A DNA stretch of 6,267 nucleotides, from positions 1 through 6,267 of the forward strand of contig DAOWEV010000038.1 in NCBI GenBank assembly GCA_030638325.1, read 5' to 3'. The notes beneath the pieces were generated by a model, which did not search any database, was not told where the DNA came from, and saw only the letters and a program-made list of their open reading frames with translations. This document shows, one piece after another, positions 6,174-6,267 of the stretch. The position numbers and the translations under genes are program-made. Source of the stretch: Bacteroidales bacterium. GTDB lineage: Bacteria; Bacteroidota; Bacteroidia; Bacteroidales; JAGOPY01. How positions within the stretch are numbered: position 1 is the first letter of the stretch; every line of letters starts with the position of its first letter.

Positions 6174-6267
6174 TTACTCCCACTCTATAGTAGCAGGTGG
6201 CTTGGAGCTGATATCATAAACTACCCGGTTTACGCCTTTCACTTTGTTGATGATATCATTGGATATT
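6174..6267 (-). CDS. guaA: GMP synthase (glutamine-hydrolysing), C-terminal end, partial
   Basis: Only the last 30 codons and a TAA stop are inside the window; the gene continues past the right edge. The readable C-terminus is ISNDIINKVKGVNRVVYDIS followed by SKPPATIEWE. This is the conserved end of the GuaA dimerization domain, in which VVYDISSKPPATIEWE is nearly invariant. GuaA converts XMP to GMP using glutamine and ATP in the cytoplasm, the last step of guanine nucleotide synthesis. The reading frame is intact to its natural stop. It is the first gene in the transcription order of this window. Whether it shares a transcript with the LysM gene cannot be decided from the 111-base gap. Confidence 0.93.
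   Translation of the reverse strand, partial: ISNDIINKVKGVNRVVYDISSKPPATIEWE

Overview
The window reads as a chromosomal segment of a Bacteroidota bacterium, probably of the Bacteroidales type. The evidence is a five-LysM plus periplasmic-binding-protein fusion next to guaA, a lipoprotein built of MORN_2 repeats, starts without clear Shine-Dalgarno sequences, and a TAnnTTTG-type promoter element in front of the glutamate dehydrogenase gene. The assignment rests on these traits and not on a database search.

Every supported gene lies on the minus strand, so transcription runs from high to low coordinates. In that order the window holds: the last 30 codons of guaA (GMP synthase); a 774-residue exported protein with five LysM domains and a type 1 periplasmic-binding-protein fold; a 221-residue lipoprotein with seven to eight MORN_2-like repeats; a 12-helix APC-superfamily amino acid permease whose start overlaps the lipoprotein gene by 32 bases; and a 445-residue hexameric-type glutamate dehydrogenase with its own promoter region. 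The permease and the dehydrogenase fit a theme of amino acid uptake and glutamate interconversion. The LysM protein and the lipoprotein are cell-envelope proteins of unknown exact function.

The genes are conventional. The most unusual content is between them. Three of the four gaps or flanks carry 7-base tandem arrays: CAACCGY after gdhA, CAATTTA/AAATTTA after the LysM gene, and CAATTTA in the opposite orientation before it. The fourth gap, in front of gdhA, carries an 8-base array arranged as two converging arms that can form a hairpin in several registers. In the middle array the unit sequence changes completely while the 7-base register is kept. Upstream of gdhA there is also a cluster of GTTAAT-type half-sites around the predicted promoter. 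No RNA gene, insertion sequence, CRISPR array or origin is visible, and I see no gene system in the coding content that I would call new.
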